Of a stretch of 64,000 nt of DNA, positions 24,906 to 34,346 are shown one piece after another. The notes beneath the pieces were generated by a model. That model searched no databases, had not been told where the DNA came from, and was given only the letters and a program-made list of their open reading frames with translations. Origin of the DNA: SIG480 sp045595365 (GTDB lineage Bacteria; Bacillota; Clostridia; Oscillospirales; JAAYXM01); contig JAZOAI010000011.1 of the NCBI GenBank assembly GCA_045595365.1, positions 124,001 to 188,000 on the forward strand. Direction: 5' to 3'. Both the position numbers and the translations under genes were made by a program. The number at the start of each line of letters is the position of its first letter. Within the stretch, counting starts at the first letter, position 1.

Positions 24906-25613
24906 TCACTTTTCTTTTTGATAACCGAGAAACCCTGCAGCGATACACGCTGCGAGCTTTGTCTGATATGTGTCTTTTTTCAGAAGATTGGCCTCTCTAT
25001 CGTTTGTGATAAAGCCGCATTCGACAAGAATTGCGGGGCAATTTACATTTTCAAGTAAATATATTGTCTTGTCGTTTTCCTTTTCGACTCTTCTGTTTTC
25101 CTTGTCAATTCCTGTTTTCAACGCAGCCTGAACGCTTTTTGCAAAATCCTTGCTGTATGAATTGTTCCGGGAAAAAAACACCTGCGCACCACTGCAATCA
25201 TTCTGCGGAAAAGAGTTCTGATGTATGCTTATAAGTGAAGCGCCCGGCGTATTTCTAATTTGCTCGACACGCAGCTTTATATCCGCTACTTTTCTGCCAC
25301 GCACTGTTGAGGCCTCTCCTTGAGAAAGCGAAACATCGCTTCTTCGGGTCATATCCGTATTCACACCGCAAAGATTCAGGATATGTTCAAGTTTTTCGGA
25401 TATATCGAGATTAATCTGTTTTTCAAGTATTCCTCCAAGGCCGACGGCGCCGCCGTCTTCCCCGCCGTGCCCCGCATCGATAATGACGGTTTGAGACGGC
25501 GCAACATCTGTTGTTGTATCGGTAATTTCTGCATTTTCAAGCAAAAATAAAACCGACACAGCTAAGACAAATAATACAACTACACTTGTATTAAATAAGT
25601 TTTTCATTTTCAA
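24906..25613 (-). CDS. cwlD: N-acetylmuramoyl-L-alanine amidase, CwlD-like
   Basis: This roughly 235-residue Amidase_3 protein has an N-terminal membrane or signal segment and then IIDAGHGGEDGGAVG with the first zinc His. The remaining zinc ligands are the Glu after GILEKQIN and the His in LISIHQNSF. VECGFITN carries the catalytic Glu. Size and architecture match CwlD, which makes muramic-delta-lactam in spore cortex. I chose the TTG at 25613 behind GGGGTGAT. The ATG at 25607 and a GTG at 25622 are alternatives. Confidence 0.85.
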   Translation of the reverse strand: MKMKNLFNTSVVVLFVLAVSVLFLLENAEITDTTTDVAPSQTVIIDAGHGGEDGGAVGLGGILEKQINLDISEKLEHILNLCGVNTDMTRRSDVSLSQGEASTVRGRKVADIKLRVEQIRNTPGASLISIHQNSFPQNDCSGAQVFFSRNNSYSKDFAKSVQAALKTGIDKENRRVEKENDKTIYLLENVNCPAILVECGFITNDREANLLKKDTYQTKLAACIAAGFLGYQKEK

Positions 25614-25658
25614 TAATATCACCCCAATAATTTTTATGGTGCGATATTGAAAAGTATT

Positions 25659-26201
25659 CTATTTCTCATCTCCCTTGTAGAGCATTATCTGTTTAATAGA
25701 GATCCTGTTCAGCCCAAACAGATAGCCCACTCCGGAAATGACCGGAACAAAAAACGGAATCAAGAGATTAAGCACCGGCTTGTTATTTACAAGATTGAAC
25801 AAAAAGCTGAGCGGAAGTTGCCAAAACCTGTTAATCGCACTGAATAAATCAATTCCGAGAAAATCAAAGAAAATGACATTTTTTGATTCCGAAAAAAAGG
25901 CAAAAAGCGCTAATAAAAATGAGGGGATTATAGCGATAAGCCCGGCAAGCATTCCTTTAAAAATATTTTTTTTAATGAAGCCAAGCTTAATTTTGTTTAT
26001 ATCTTCCGAACCTTTATGCCACGAGTCGAAGTAAATAATCACAACAAAAACAGCAAGGCAAAGGAGAGATTGAAAAGCACCGGATCCGTTTTTGGAAAAA
26101 AAGCCTATAATAGTCAGAATCAAAAGAGAGCAGAGAAGCGCAAGAAACTGGCCCACTATCAAGGTTCCGGCGAATTTTAAAGTCAAAAGCTTGTTTTTCA
26201 T
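25659..26201 (-). CDS. Uncharacterised membrane protein after rsgA
   Basis: I do not recognise this 180-residue protein. It has hydrophobic segments near 9-35, 42-60, 82-102, 108-122 and 140-165, with short Lys-rich loops. Its start overlaps the rsgA stop by 4 nt, so it is translationally coupled to RsgA. Many Firmicutes have rpe and thiN at this position instead. A transporter component or a wall-linked protein would be guesses. Confidence 0.75.
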   Translation of the reverse strand: MKNKLLTLKFAGTLIVGQFLALLCSLLILTIIGFFSKNGSGAFQSLLCLAVFVVIIYFDSWHKGSEDINKIKLGFIKKNIFKGMLAGLIAIIPSFLLALFAFFSESKNVIFFDFLGIDLFSAINRFWQLPLSFLFNLVNNKPVLNLLIPFFVPVISGVGYLFGLNRISIKQIMLYKGDEK

Positions 26202-27097
26202 CTGTTATCACCCTTTTTGTATTTCGGAATCGCATCAAGCTCTGCATATAGCTTAGCATAGCTCTCGTGTCTGCTTCTTTCAATTTCCCCGACAGAAACT
26301 GCCTCAATTACAGCGCAGTCTTCCTCTTTCAAATGGGAACAACCTATATATCTGCACTTGTCAGAATAGAGAGAAAACTCAGGAAAGAGAAGTTCAAGTT
26401 CTCCGGGCTCGATTTCCGCCATCATACTTATGTCGAAAGCTGAAAAGCCCGGAGTATCCGCAATCCACGTTTTTTCGTCTGCTTTGAGTATTTCGACAAG
26501 CCGGGTGGTGTGACGCCCTCTGCCTATTTTTTTGTTAATTTCTCCGGTTTCAAGAGATACAGAAGGGAGAAGTGCATTTATAAGGGTTGATTTCCCCACT
26601 CCTGAATTTCCTGTAAAGGCGGTCAGCTTTCCCGAAAGATATTTTTTAAATTCAGAAACTCCTTCACCGCTTATCGCACTCAACCTGAACACTTTTGTCC
26701 TTGTATTTTGATATACCTCAAACAGCTCGTTTCCTATATCCTGATCGCATTTGTTTATAACTATGCAGACTTCGATGTTCTTGTGAGCTGCCATCGCCGT
26801 AATTCTGTCTATAAAATACGTATCCGTACACGGCGGCGCTTTTGACGCAATAATTGCTATCATATCAATGTTTGCAATAGGCGGCCGAATCATAAAGTTT
26901 TTGCGCTCATGAATCTCCATAATATATCCGGTTTTATCACTCTGGACAGAAACAGAAACAAAGTCACCTATATAAGGGGTTTCGCCGAGCTTGCGAAGCT
27001 TTCCGCGCGCTCTGCACGTAATGAGCCCTTGCTCTGTATCAACATAATAAAATCCGCCGATACCTTTTAGAATTCTACCTGAACTGTTATTTTCCAT
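26198..27097 (-). CDS. rsgA: Ribosome small-subunit GTPase RsgA
   Basis: This 299-residue circularly permuted GTPase assists late 30S maturation. An N-terminal OB-fold is followed by G4 (INKCD), then G1 (GNSGVGKSTLINALLP) and G3 (DTPGFSAFD), the permuted order. The C-terminal zinc knuckle is CRYIGCSHLKEEDCAV. It starts 2 nt after the prkC stop without a strong ribosome site, which suggests translational coupling. The rlmN-prpC-prkC-rsgA order is typical. Confidence 0.96.
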   Translation of the reverse strand: MENNSSGRILKGIGGFYYVDTEQGLITCRARGKLRKLGETPYIGDFVSVSVQSDKTGYIMEIHERKNFMIRPPIANIDMIAIIASKAPPCTDTYFIDRITAMAAHKNIEVCIVINKCDQDIGNELFEVYQNTRTKVFRLSAISGEGVSEFKKYLSGKLTAFTGNSGVGKSTLINALLPSVSLETGEINKKIGRGRHTTRLVEILKADEKTWIADTPGFSAFDISMMAEIEPGELELLFPEFSLYSDKCRYIGCSHLKEEDCAVIEAVSVGEIERSRHESYAKLYAELDAIPKYKKGDNR

Positions 27098-27098
27098 A

Positions 27099-29072
27099 TT
27101 ATTTAAAATCTATCGGAATCTCCTGGCGAATCACATTGTCAATATAAACGCTTACCGTTGAGGTGCCTTTGCCGCTCAATGTGACCATGACAGAGCCGTC
27201 CGAACCCTTATGTTGTTTTTCATACTGCGTTTCACCATTAACCGTGATTTTTACGGTAAAGGAGTCAGGAGATGTCGGAAGTCTTATCTCCCTTGTAATT
27301 TTAATTGTATCGTCTGTTGTTGGACTATCTGGTTTTGCGGGATTATTCGGTGTTTCTGGTTTCGGATTTTCAGAAACATCTTCTTTCTTTTCTCCAAGAC
27401 TTACGGTAAATCCGACGCTCGTTCCCTCACCTCGTTTTTCGCCTTCCGCTACATCCTGGCGTATTACAAGCCCCTTGCTTACCGAATTGCTGTTTTCATA
27501 ACCGACGCTTCCCTTTTCAAGCTTTACAGCCGAAAGGGCCTCTATAGCCTTTTCTTCCGTCATTCCGACAATTTTCGGAACCTCAACCTCTTTCTCAGCC
27601 TTTCCGAGACTGATATATACGGTTACAATGTCTCCCTCTGAAAGCTCAGTTCCTTCCTGGGGATCGGTTTTTGTGACGTATCCTTCCGCTACTTCGTCTG
27701 AATTTTCTTCCTCAATTTTATAAGTAAGCCCATCGCGTTCAAGGACAATTTTTGCCTGCTCCTCGCTCATATTATACAGCTCTGAGAGATAAATTTTGTC
27801 CTCGCGCTTTCCGCGGCTTATTGTGACGTAGATCTTGCCTGAAGAATTTGCCTTGAACGCCTCCGGGCGTTGCTTGATTATCATTCCTTCTTCAAATTCA
27901 TCGCTGTATTCACGCGCGCCTTCGTCAGTTTCAATGATTTCAAATTTCTTGTATTCGTCGGATGCTTCTTCAATCGTCATCCCAATTACCTCAGGAGTTT
28001 CCTGGGCTTTTTGAGAAGAGTTGCTCCACCAGCCGAACAAAGTTCCCAGAAGAGTGATTACACCTACAAGGAAAATTCCTCCGGCAACAAGAGCTGCAAT
28101 CATCGGAAGTTTGTCGTTTGAGTGTTTTTTATTTTCATCCAACAAGTCTTCTTCTAAATCGTCATCCTCACGAAGCTTAATTGGCTTTGTCGCTGAAAGG
28201 TCTTCTTCCTGCGGGAGGGGCGGTTCGTATGATATATCGACCTGAGGATTCTTCCTGAACATTTCAAGGTCTTCTATCATTTCATCGGTAGATGCATATC
28301 TTTTTGAAAGTGTAGATGCCATCGCCTTCATCGTGATTTTTTCCAAAGCCTCAGGAATCTCAGGGTTAATTTCTCTCGGGCTTAAGGGGAGCGAATTTAT
28401 ATGCTGAATAGCTATTGAAACCGGAGTATCCCCTTCATACGGAAGTCTCCCGGTAAGCATCTCATACAGAACCACGCCGGTGGAGTAAATGTCTGCACGG
28501 CAGTCAATTTTGCTTCCCTTCGCCTGCTCCGGCGCAATATAATGAACAGAACCGAAGGCTTCGCGAGTTACTGTCTTCTGAGATGATTCAAGCCGAGCAA
28601 TCCCAAAATCGGCAACCCTGACCGTACTGTCACGAAGAAGCATTATGTTGTGAGGCTTTATGTCTCTATGTATGATCCCTTTCGAATGCGCGTGTGAAAG
28701 GGCTCTTAGAATCTGAATCGTGAAATGAATAGCTTCTTTCTGTGAAAGCGGGCCGCGGCGCTCCATATACTGCTTGAGAGTCATTCCGTCGATGAGCTCC
28801 ATAACAATATATTCTATTGAGTTTGAACGCGATACATCATATACCGCAACAATGTTCGGATGAGAGAGCATAGCGACTGCGTGGCTCTCTGCGTGGAAGC
28901 GGTTTCTGAACTCCTCATCCTTTGCGTATTCATCCTTCAAAATCTTAACAGCAACATATCGGTTAAGACGATGGCAGAGAGCCTTGTAAACAACTGCCAT
29001 TCCGCCGTTACCTATTACCTCGAGAATCTCATATCTGTTATCAAGAAGCTTTCCTATGTACTTGTCATTCAT
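27099..29072 (-). CDS. prkC: PASTA-domain Ser/Thr kinase (PrkC/Stk1)
   Basis: The 657-residue membrane kinase has a cytosolic kinase domain (about 10-270) with GNGGMAVVYKA, HRDIKPHNIML, DFGIARLES and GSVHYIAPEQA. A single membrane helix lies near 327-350, with three PASTA repeats after it (about 360-420, 425-490 and 495-560). A Pro/Lys linker leads to an extracellular beta-rich tail. PrkC senses wall fragments and is linked to spore germination and cell division. It pairs with its phosphatase prpC upstream. The ATG at 29072 follows GAGGAGGAAG, and the frame opens at 29090. Confidence 0.96.
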   Translation of the reverse strand: MNDKYIGKLLDNRYEILEVIGNGGMAVVYKALCHRLNRYVAVKILKDEYAKDEEFRNRFHAESHAVAMLSHPNIVAVYDVSRSNSIEYIVMELIDGMTLKQYMERRGPLSQKEAIHFTIQILRALSHAHSKGIIHRDIKPHNIMLLRDSTVRVADFGIARLESSQKTVTREAFGSVHYIAPEQAKGSKIDCRADIYSTGVVLYEMLTGRLPYEGDTPVSIAIQHINSLPLSPREINPEIPEALEKITMKAMASTLSKRYASTDEMIEDLEMFRKNPQVDISYEPPLPQEEDLSATKPIKLREDDDLEEDLLDENKKHSNDKLPMIAALVAGGIFLVGVITLLGTLFGWWSNSSQKAQETPEVIGMTIEEASDEYKKFEIIETDEGAREYSDEFEEGMIIKQRPEAFKANSSGKIYVTISRGKREDKIYLSELYNMSEEQAKIVLERDGLTYKIEEENSDEVAEGYVTKTDPQEGTELSEGDIVTVYISLGKAEKEVEVPKIVGMTEEKAIEALSAVKLEKGSVGYENSNSVSKGLVIRQDVAEGEKRGEGTSVGFTVSLGEKKEDVSENPKPETPNNPAKPDSPTTDDTIKITREIRLPTSPDSFTVKITVNGETQYEKQHKGSDGSVMVTLSGKGTSTVSVYIDNVIRQEIPIDFK

Positions 29073-29090
29073 AATATACTTCCTCCTCAC

Positions 29091-29825
29091 CTAAAACGCA
29101 AGCAAAACAACGGTTATATTATCGAAACCGCCACGGTCATTTGCAATATCAATAAGCCTTGAGCAGCAGTCCTCATGGTCTCCGCCGTAAACAACCTCAT
29201 AAAGCATTTCCTGCTCGCTTACAAGATTTGACAGTCCGTCAGAGCAGAGCAGCATAAATTCGCCCTGCTTCATTTCCGGAAAAAACACGTCTCCAGAAAC
29301 GGTCACATCTGTTCCTACCGCGCGCGTAATGAGGTTTTTCCCCGGATGCTCACGCGCCTCATCTTCGGTCAGTTCTCCGAAACGAACCATATCAGCGACA
29401 AGTGAATGGTCGTCGGTGATTCTCGTTATTCCTTCTGAATTAATCTTATATGCACGGCTGTCGCCGACATTTATAACAGCCACCTTTGTAGGGGTTGCAA
29501 CTGCAGAAACGAGAGTTGTTCCCATTCCCGCAAACGCGGGGCTACTCATTGCCTTTTCCCGAACCGCAGAATTTGCCGCACTGAGTGCCTTTTCAAGCAA
29601 TGAGCAAAGCTGTTCATACGAAAAGTTTTTATACTCAGCGCCTCTTATGCAGTCAGTAAAGCTTTCAAGCGCAAGCTGACTTGCAATATTCCCTGCCGCA
29701 GCACCGCCCATTCCGTCACAGACAACGGCAAAAGCAAGCTTTTTTGCATCTGAAACGCTGTATGCAAAAGAGTCCTGATTGTCCTTTCTTGCCCTTCCTA
29801 TATCGGATTTTCCCCAAGCAAACAT
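29091..29825 (-). CDS. prpC: PP2C-type protein phosphatase (PrpC/Stp)
   Basis: This roughly 244-residue Mg/Mn phosphatase reverses PrkC phosphorylation. The PP2C metal-binding signatures are KDNQDSFAY, CDGMGGAAAGNIAS, GDSRAY, LLCSDGLSN and the final DNITVVLLA. I prefer the ATG at 29825 because GGAG precedes it by 6 nt. The ATG at 29837 has no clear ribosome site. It lies 18 nt before prkC. Confidence 0.95.
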   Translation of the reverse strand: MFAWGKSDIGRARKDNQDSFAYSVSDAKKLAFAVVCDGMGGAAAGNIASQLALESFTDCIRGAEYKNFSYEQLCSLLEKALSAANSAVREKAMSSPAFAGMGTTLVSAVATPTKVAVINVGDSRAYKINSEGITRITDDHSLVADMVRFGELTEDEAREHPGKNLITRAVGTDVTVSGDVFFPEMKQGEFMLLCSDGLSNLVSEQEMLYEVVYGGDHEDCCSRLIDIANDRGGFDNITVVLLAF

Positions 29826-29891
29826 ATTTTTCTCCATATACTGTCTTTCTCGACAGCATCGCCCTTTTACGGCCGACGATATAGCCGAAAT

Positions 29892-30917
29892 TTATTGCGA
29901 AATGTAATTCTGGCGGAGCTGACCGCACGCTGCATCAATATCAGCACCGAGGCTTCTCCTTACAGTAACCGCTATTCCCCGCTTTTCAAGATATGACATA
30001 AAAGCGTTTATCTCGTCCTGAGAGCTTGGTGAGAGTTCTCCTTCTTTTATTTTGTTAAGCGGGATTAAATTGACGTGACACGGAAACCCTGACAAAAGCT
30101 CTGCAAGCTCATTTGCTTGTGAAAGCTTATCGGTTTTCCCTGAAATCATAGTATATTCAAACGAAATCCGCCTGGATGTCTTTTCAAAATATGCCTTGCA
30201 TACTTTTATAAGCCTGTCTACTCCATACGCCTTGTTGACGGGCATCACAGCACTTCGGGCCTCGTCTGTCGGCGCGTGAAGCGAAACAGAAAGAGTTATC
30301 GGAAGGTTTTCCTCCGCGAGCTTCTCGATTTTTTCGCACAAACCGCAGGTGGAAAGCGATATATGGCGCATCCCGATATTCAGCCCGCGCTCATCGTTTA
30401 CAAGATGAAGAAACTTAATTACGTTGTCATAATTGTCAAGCGGCTCACCCGTACCCATAAGAACGATATTCGATATCTTCTCGTTTGTATCCCTGATAAT
30501 CGCAAAGAGTTCGGCAAGCATCTCAGACGGAAGCAAATTTCTTATTAATCCGTTCTTTGTTGAGGCACAAAAAACACAACCCATTCTGCAACCAACCTGA
30601 GTTGAAATACAGACCGTGTTTCCGTGATTGTACTTCATAAAAACAGCTTCAACGCAGTTGCCATCCAAAAATCTGAAAAGGTATTTTCTCGTGCCGTCAT
30701 TTTTCGAAACCTGGGCGCGCACGCATTCTGCATTATTTAAGGCACACTCTTTTGTGAGAGTTTCTCTCAAAGCCTTTGGAACATTTAGCATTTCATCGAA
30801 GCTTTCTATCCCCTTGTGAAGCCAAGAAAAAATTTGCGAAACCCGAAACTTCGGCTGTCCGAGAGAGAGTATGTATTTTTCAAGCTCATAATAGCTCATC
30901 GAACGTATATCAATCAT
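29892..30917 (-). CDS. rlmN: Dual-specificity RNA methyltransferase RlmN
   Basis: This 341-residue radical-SAM enzyme makes 2-methyladenosine in 23S rRNA (A2503) and in some tRNAs. The cluster-binding CxxxCxxC is at Cys110, Cys114 and Cys117. The GTGEPLDNYDNV region and the C-terminal VTVRRSLGADIDAACGQL, with a conserved Cys, complete the signature. Its ATG overlaps the rsmB stop (ATGA). Confidence 0.97.
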   Translation of the reverse strand: MIDIRSMSYYELEKYILSLGQPKFRVSQIFSWLHKGIESFDEMLNVPKALRETLTKECALNNAECVRAQVSKNDGTRKYLFRFLDGNCVEAVFMKYNHGNTVCISTQVGCRMGCVFCASTKNGLIRNLLPSEMLAELFAIIRDTNEKISNIVLMGTGEPLDNYDNVIKFLHLVNDERGLNIGMRHISLSTCGLCEKIEKLAEENLPITLSVSLHAPTDEARSAVMPVNKAYGVDRLIKVCKAYFEKTSRRISFEYTMISGKTDKLSQANELAELLSGFPCHVNLIPLNKIKEGELSPSSQDEINAFMSYLEKRGIAVTVRRSLGADIDAACGQLRQNYISQ

Positions 30918-32236
30918 TTTTTCCTCCGAAGCTTACACATATAGAAGCCGTCTGTTCCGCTTATATGCGGCAAGAGAGTAATTCCGAAATTTTCTTTGAT
31001 GTGTGAAATTTCAATCTCAGCTTTTTCCTCACAGAAGTCTTCGTTTTCGCCGAGAAAAGCTTCTACAACACGCGAGTTTTCTTCTGAAAGGATTGTGCAG
31101 GTTGAGTAAACAAGCGCCCCTCCCGGCTTAAGATATCTTGAGACATTCTGCAAAATTTTTGACTGAAGGTGCGGAAGCTCTGATATTTCTTCAAGCATTT
31201 TGTATCTGATATCAGGCTTTTTGCGAATGATGCCAAGCCCTGAACACGGAACATCTGCAAGGATATAGTCAAACGATTGATCGTATTCCGGAACAAAAAC
31301 GGAAGCATCGCGAAGGATCGGTTTTATGGTTTTTATTCCAAGTCGCCGCGCTCCGGCCTCTATGAGCTTCAGCTTATGCTCATATATATCGCAGGAAATA
31401 ATCTCTCCCGTATTTTCCATAAGCTCTGCGAGCAAGAATGACTTGCCACCTGGTGCTGCACACGCATCAAGAACGCGTGAATTTTTCTGCGGAGAGAGGA
31501 GAGTTGCGGCGAGCTGGCTCGCTTCATCCTGAACATGAAATTCTCCTTTTAAGAAGGCTTCATTCTTCTCTATACTTCCCGAAAAGCTTATTTTTACGGA
31601 ATTTTGAAGTTTCCCTTCCGAAAAGCTGAGCGAGGTTTCTTCTTTCTGAGAAAGAAGAGCTTCCGGCGTTGTTTTTAACGTATTAACTCTCGCATAAACC
31701 TTTGGTTTTCTGTTGTTTTCAATTAGGATTTTTTCGCATATCTCCACCCCGAATTCTTCAGACAGCTTTCTAACAAGCTCTTGAGGGTGGCTATATTTTA
31801 CGGAAAGGATTTCTTCCGTTGAGCCCTCAATTTCCGGCAGATTTTCTTTTGACGATGATATTTTTCTCGTTATCGCATTGACGAACCCTGCGGCTTTTTG
31901 GTTGTTGCGCTTTGCACGGTTCACCGCGTCGTTTACTGCCGCAGAATCAGGAATTCTGTCGAGAAACAGAATCTGATATACTGCCATTTGCAATATATCA
32001 AGTATGCCCGGGGATATCTTGTTTAACTTGATTGAAGAAAACTTTGAGATATAGTAATTGATAAGCAAAGAATTTTCCAGAACGCCATTTGCTATTTCAC
32101 TTGCAAGTGCGGCATCACGCGGGGATAATTCGTTTTTTCTTATCTCATTTCTCAAAAAGCCGTCAGACCAGGCGTTTTTCTTCCGAAAAGCTGTAATCGC
32201 CGACAAGGCAACATCTCTTGCGTCGTTCTTTTTCAA
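30914..32236 (-). CDS. rsmB: 16S rRNA (C967) methyltransferase RsmB
   Basis: This 440-residue protein has an N-terminal NusB-like domain (about 1-140) and a Rossmann methyltransferase domain. The latter has DACAAPGGKSFLLAEL, DVPCSGLG and a second Cys in YSTCTI. It makes m5C967. The start is TTG, overlapping the TGA stop of the YugP-like gene (TTGA), with GGAG upstream. It is coupled to rlmN through a 4-nt overlap. Confidence 0.95.
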   Translation of the reverse strand: MKKNDARDVALSAITAFRKKNAWSDGFLRNEIRKNELSPRDAALASEIANGVLENSLLINYYISKFSSIKLNKISPGILDILQMAVYQILFLDRIPDSAAVNDAVNRAKRNNQKAAGFVNAITRKISSSKENLPEIEGSTEEILSVKYSHPQELVRKLSEEFGVEICEKILIENNRKPKVYARVNTLKTTPEALLSQKEETSLSFSEGKLQNSVKISFSGSIEKNEAFLKGEFHVQDEASQLAATLLSPQKNSRVLDACAAPGGKSFLLAELMENTGEIISCDIYEHKLKLIEAGARRLGIKTIKPILRDASVFVPEYDQSFDYILADVPCSGLGIIRKKPDIRYKMLEEISELPHLQSKILQNVSRYLKPGGALVYSTCTILSEENSRVVEAFLGENEDFCEEKAEIEISHIKENFGITLLPHISGTDGFYMCKLRRKK

Positions 32237-32940
32237 TCTCGTCTCCTGCCTCCGCCAAATAGTAGTATAAGCCGCAGCAGTTGAACGAGCGATACTGCAA
32301 GCGCTGCGACATATGTCATCGCTGCAGCCGAAAGAACCTTTTTAGCAGCATCGTTTTCATCAAGAGTTAAGATTGCAGAAGCTTCAAGAGTCGAAAGTGC
32401 GCGTCTTGACGCATTGAATTCTACAGGAAGTGTCACAAGCTGGAAAAATGTCGCAAGCGCAAAAAAGAGGATTCCGACATTGACAATCGGCTGCCAGGAG
32501 AAGATAAACCCTGCAAGAATTAATGGCATCGACAGGGTTGAACCAATCTGGCAAACAGGGATTATGGCGTTGCGTAGCTTTATCGGGCCGTACCCGTCGG
32601 CATACTGCATGGCGTGGCCACATTCATGAGCGGCCACTCCTGCCGCAGCGACTGACGTTGACGAATAAACAGAATCTGAAAGTCTTATAACCTTTGCTTT
32701 CGGGTCAAAATGGTCGCTTAGGTTTCCTCTTACGCGTTCGACCTTAACATCTGTTATTCCAAAATCCAAGAGCATTTTTTCGGCAATCTGAGCGCCGGTT
32801 AAGCCTCTGACACTCCTCATTCCGGAGTATTTTTTGAAAGTGCTGTTTACTCGGCTTTGTGCGATAAGCGCAAATAGCACAGCCGGCAAGACAAGCACAA
32901 TATAAGTTATATCAATGCCGTAGAAATATCCAAAAAACAT
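32233..32940 (-). CDS. YugP-like membrane zinc metallopeptidase
   Basis: This 235-residue membrane protein belongs to the neutral zinc metallopeptidase family typified by YugP. The catalytic HECGHAMQ lies in the middle, preceded by the loop VRGLTGAQIAEKML and followed by three or four hydrophobic segments. Substrates are not established. I chose the ATG at 32940 behind AGGTG, which also avoids the overlap with fmt that the start at 32961 would create. Confidence 0.88.
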   Translation of the reverse strand: MFFGYFYGIDITYIVLVLPAVLFALIAQSRVNSTFKKYSGMRSVRGLTGAQIAEKMLLDFGITDVKVERVRGNLSDHFDPKAKVIRLSDSVYSSTSVAAAGVAAHECGHAMQYADGYGPIKLRNAIIPVCQIGSTLSMPLILAGFIFSWQPIVNVGILFFALATFFQLVTLPVEFNASRRALSTLEASAILTLDENDAAKKVLSAAAMTYVAALAVSLVQLLRLILLFGGGRRRD

Positions 32941-32953
32941 ATAAACACCTGCT

Positions 32954-33877
32954 TTATTCAAAATAAGAGCCGATTATGCTGTCGTGGCCTCTGAAATAGT
33001 CTGCCGGTGGCATTCTTTTTCCGCTTTCGACCTGAAAAAGCGTGATAATTACGCTTCCGTCACCCGTTGCAACCTCAAGCCCGTTCTTATAAAGCTCCAG
33101 AACCTCGCCGGGCTTTCCTTTTCCATCTGCACGTTCTGCAGAAAAAACCTTAATCCTGCCAATGACGCTATCTGTAAACGCTATCGGCCAGGAAAAGCTT
33201 CCGCGAATCAGGTTGAGAATCTCGCCTGTTGTCTTGCTCCAAAGAATTTTTGCATCTTCCTTTTTTATCGGAGGTGCATATGTCGCAAGAGCATCATCCT
33301 GAGGCTCGGGGGTCACTTTGCCACCTGAAACTGCATTGACCGTTTCAACAAGAAGCTCAGCTCCACAAACAGAAAGCTTATCAAACATACTTTCAGAGGT
33401 GTCGTCAGCTTCAATTCTGACTTCACGGCGCATAAGCATCGCGCCAGTGTCGAGGCCTTCGTCCATAAGCATTGTAGTAACGCCAGAAACTTTATCACCG
33501 TTTAGGACTGCGTGTTGTATCGGCGCGCTGCCTCTGTATTTCGGAAGAAGCGAGCCGTGAAGATTGATGCAGCCGTACTTCGGAAAATCAAGCACATACT
33601 TCGGGAGAATTTTGCCATATGCAACTACAACTATCATCTCCGGTGAAAGCTCTGAAAGAAGCTCTGAAAGCTCGCCATTTTTTAAGCTTGTCGGCTGAAA
33701 CACGGGAATATTCTCTAAAAGGGCAAACTCCTTTACAGGGGTCATAAGAACTTTCATTCCTCTGCCCTTCGGTTTGTCCTCTCTTGTTATTACCCCACAG
33801 ATATTATGCCCACCTTCAATCAGTTTTTTCAGTGGCAAAACAGCAAAATCAGGGGTCCCCATATACAAAATTTTCAT
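32954..33877 (-). CDS. fmt: Methionyl-tRNA formyltransferase
   Basis: This 307-residue enzyme formylates initiator Met-tRNA from 10-formyl-tetrahydrofolate. The catalytic region INLHGSLLPKYRGSAPIQ and the N-terminal MGTPDFAVLPL are diagnostic. The C-terminal OB-like domain is intact. Its ATG shares a base with the def stop (TAATG), so the pair that adds and removes formyl groups is coupled. Confidence 0.97.
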   Translation of the reverse strand: MKILYMGTPDFAVLPLKKLIEGGHNICGVITREDKPKGRGMKVLMTPVKEFALLENIPVFQPTSLKNGELSELLSELSPEMIVVVAYGKILPKYVLDFPKYGCINLHGSLLPKYRGSAPIQHAVLNGDKVSGVTTMLMDEGLDTGAMLMRREVRIEADDTSESMFDKLSVCGAELLVETVNAVSGGKVTPEPQDDALATYAPPIKKEDAKILWSKTTGEILNLIRGSFSWPIAFTDSVIGRIKVFSAERADGKGKPGEVLELYKNGLEVATGDGSVIITLFQVESGKRMPPADYFRGHDSIIGSYFE

Positions 33878-34335
33878 TATTTTTCCTCTTCGTAGTATTC
33901 TATAACCTTATCTCTGAAAAGAATGCCGTCGAGATGGTCTATCTCGTGGCAGAATGCGCGCGCGAGGAGACCTTCTCCGCTAACGGTAAATTCTTTCCCG
34001 AATCTATCCTGAGCTTTTACCTTAACCTTCATCGGGCGACTGACGGTTCCGTAAATTCCGGGAATGCTGAGACAGCCTTCAGGGTCTGTTTGTTCGCCTT
34101 CACACTCTATAATTTCAGGGTTTACAAGCTCATAGAACTCGCCATCAACGCTGACGATTGCAACGCGCTTTAAAACTCCGACCTGCGGAGCTGCAAGCCC
34201 TGCACCGTCTGCATAAACTAATGTCTCGCCCATGTCATCAAGAAGAATATGCAGACGTTCATTAAAATCCTTTACTTCTTTACATTTCTTCCGAAGGACC
34301 ATATCTCCCTCTTGAACTATGTTTCTTAAAGCCAT
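33877..34335 (-). CDS. def: Peptide deformylase
   Basis: This 152-residue metalloenzyme removes the formyl group from nascent proteins. The three motifs are GAGLAAPQVG, EGCLSIPG (metal Cys) and CHEIDHLDG (two metal His and the catalytic Glu). The ATG follows TAGGAG. It lies between priA and fmt, the standard order. Confidence 0.97.
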   Translation of the reverse strand: MALRNIVQEGDMVLRKKCKEVKDFNERLHILLDDMGETLVYADGAGLAAPQVGVLKRVAIVSVDGEFYELVNPEIIECEGEQTDPEGCLSIPGIYGTVSRPMKVKVKAQDRFGKEFTVSGEGLLARAFCHEIDHLDGILFRDKVIEYYEEEK

Positions 34336-34346
34336 TTCAATTTCTC

